This document shows, in pieces, positions 57,451 to 57,466 of a DNA stretch of 57,466 nucleotides. Positions within the stretch are counted from its first letter, which is position 1; the number at the start of each line of letters is the position of its first letter. Under the pieces are notes generated by a model that was given only the letters and a program-made list of their open reading frames with translations, ran no database searches and was not told the DNA's origin. Source of the DNA: Marinobacterium profundum (GTDB lineage Bacteria > Pseudomonadota > Gammaproteobacteria > Pseudomonadales > Balneatricaceae); the NCBI RefSeq assembly GCF_001528745.1, contig NZ_BCNS01000111.1, forward strand, positions 1-57,466, read 5' to 3'. A program made the position numbers and the translations under genes.

Positions 57451-57466
57451 CTAGGAGGCTGTCCGA
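57451..57466 (+). repeat. Left terminal repeat of another MITE-like copy at the window end
   Basis: The last 16 bases, ctaggaggctgtccga, are identical to the left terminal repeat at 82-97. The window stops exactly at the end of the terminal repeat, so the body of this copy, if present, lies beyond it. Confidence 0.75.

Overview
This window reads as chromosomal DNA from a marine-type gammaproteobacterium, best matched by the Oceanospirillales/Pseudomonas side of the class. The genus is inferred from gene content and order only. Three pieces of synteny support this. First, the block yceD-rpmF-plsX-fabD-fabG-acpP-fabF-pabC-mltG-tmk-holB-pilZ-tatD has no fabH, as in Pseudomonas. Second, tRNA-Ser, a Bax-inhibitor-like gene and tusDCBE are adjacent. 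Third, a finR-like regulator is divergent from fpr, and the propionate operon is gntR-prpB-prpC-acnD-prpF. The DNA is moderately GC-rich, genes are densely packed, and there is no prophage, CRISPR array, rRNA operon or intact insertion sequence.

Layout. 1-842: non-coding repeat cluster with one complete MITE-like element (16-bp terminal repeats including CTAG), a second truncated by the window start, and a third degenerate end against the dsbD stop. 840-6200: dsbD, a class I DAHP synthase, an unlisted 52-residue membrane protein, a beta-hydroxyacid dehydrogenase and a secreted thioredoxin-like protein. 6243-12206: a four-gene, fully overlapping peptide-type ABC importer operon. 12755-20431: mtnN, truC, tRNA-Ser(CGA), yccA-like, the tus sulfur-relay operon, a second beta-hydroxyacid dehydrogenase, yjbQ, a broken DUF1223 gene carrying an array of palindromes, and an MBL-rhodanese protein. 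20543-32790: a methyltransferase, mdh with a C-terminal extension, and the fatty-acid/DNA-replication operon. 32917-41162: maf, sppA, a HAD phosphatase, nsrR, a TrxB-like reductase, rraA, yaiI, chrA and finR/fpr. 41295-49134: ydiJ with a divergent LysR gene, then divergent ppsA and ppsR. 49256-57254: the 2-methylcitrate operon with its GntR regulator and an upstream alpha/beta hydrolase.

How the genes work together. The fab operon makes acyl-ACP and phosphatidate precursors and carries replication and cell-wall functions behind them. tusDCBE hands sulfur to tRNA wobble uridine. finR/fpr and nsrR are redox and nitric-oxide stress modules. ppsR controls ppsA, which regenerates PEP from pyruvate, and pyruvate is a product of the methylcitrate cycle next door. 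Three copies of a TGTCGACA-centred palindrome link the gntR-prp promoter with the promoter of the alpha/beta hydrolase, suggesting one regulon.

The most unusual items are the MITE-like repeats that also bound both ends of the window, the palindrome array inside the DUF1223 pseudogene, and a duplicated 20-codon prpB start between gntR and prpB. I did not find a convincing new multi-gene system; most of the window is recognisable core genome.
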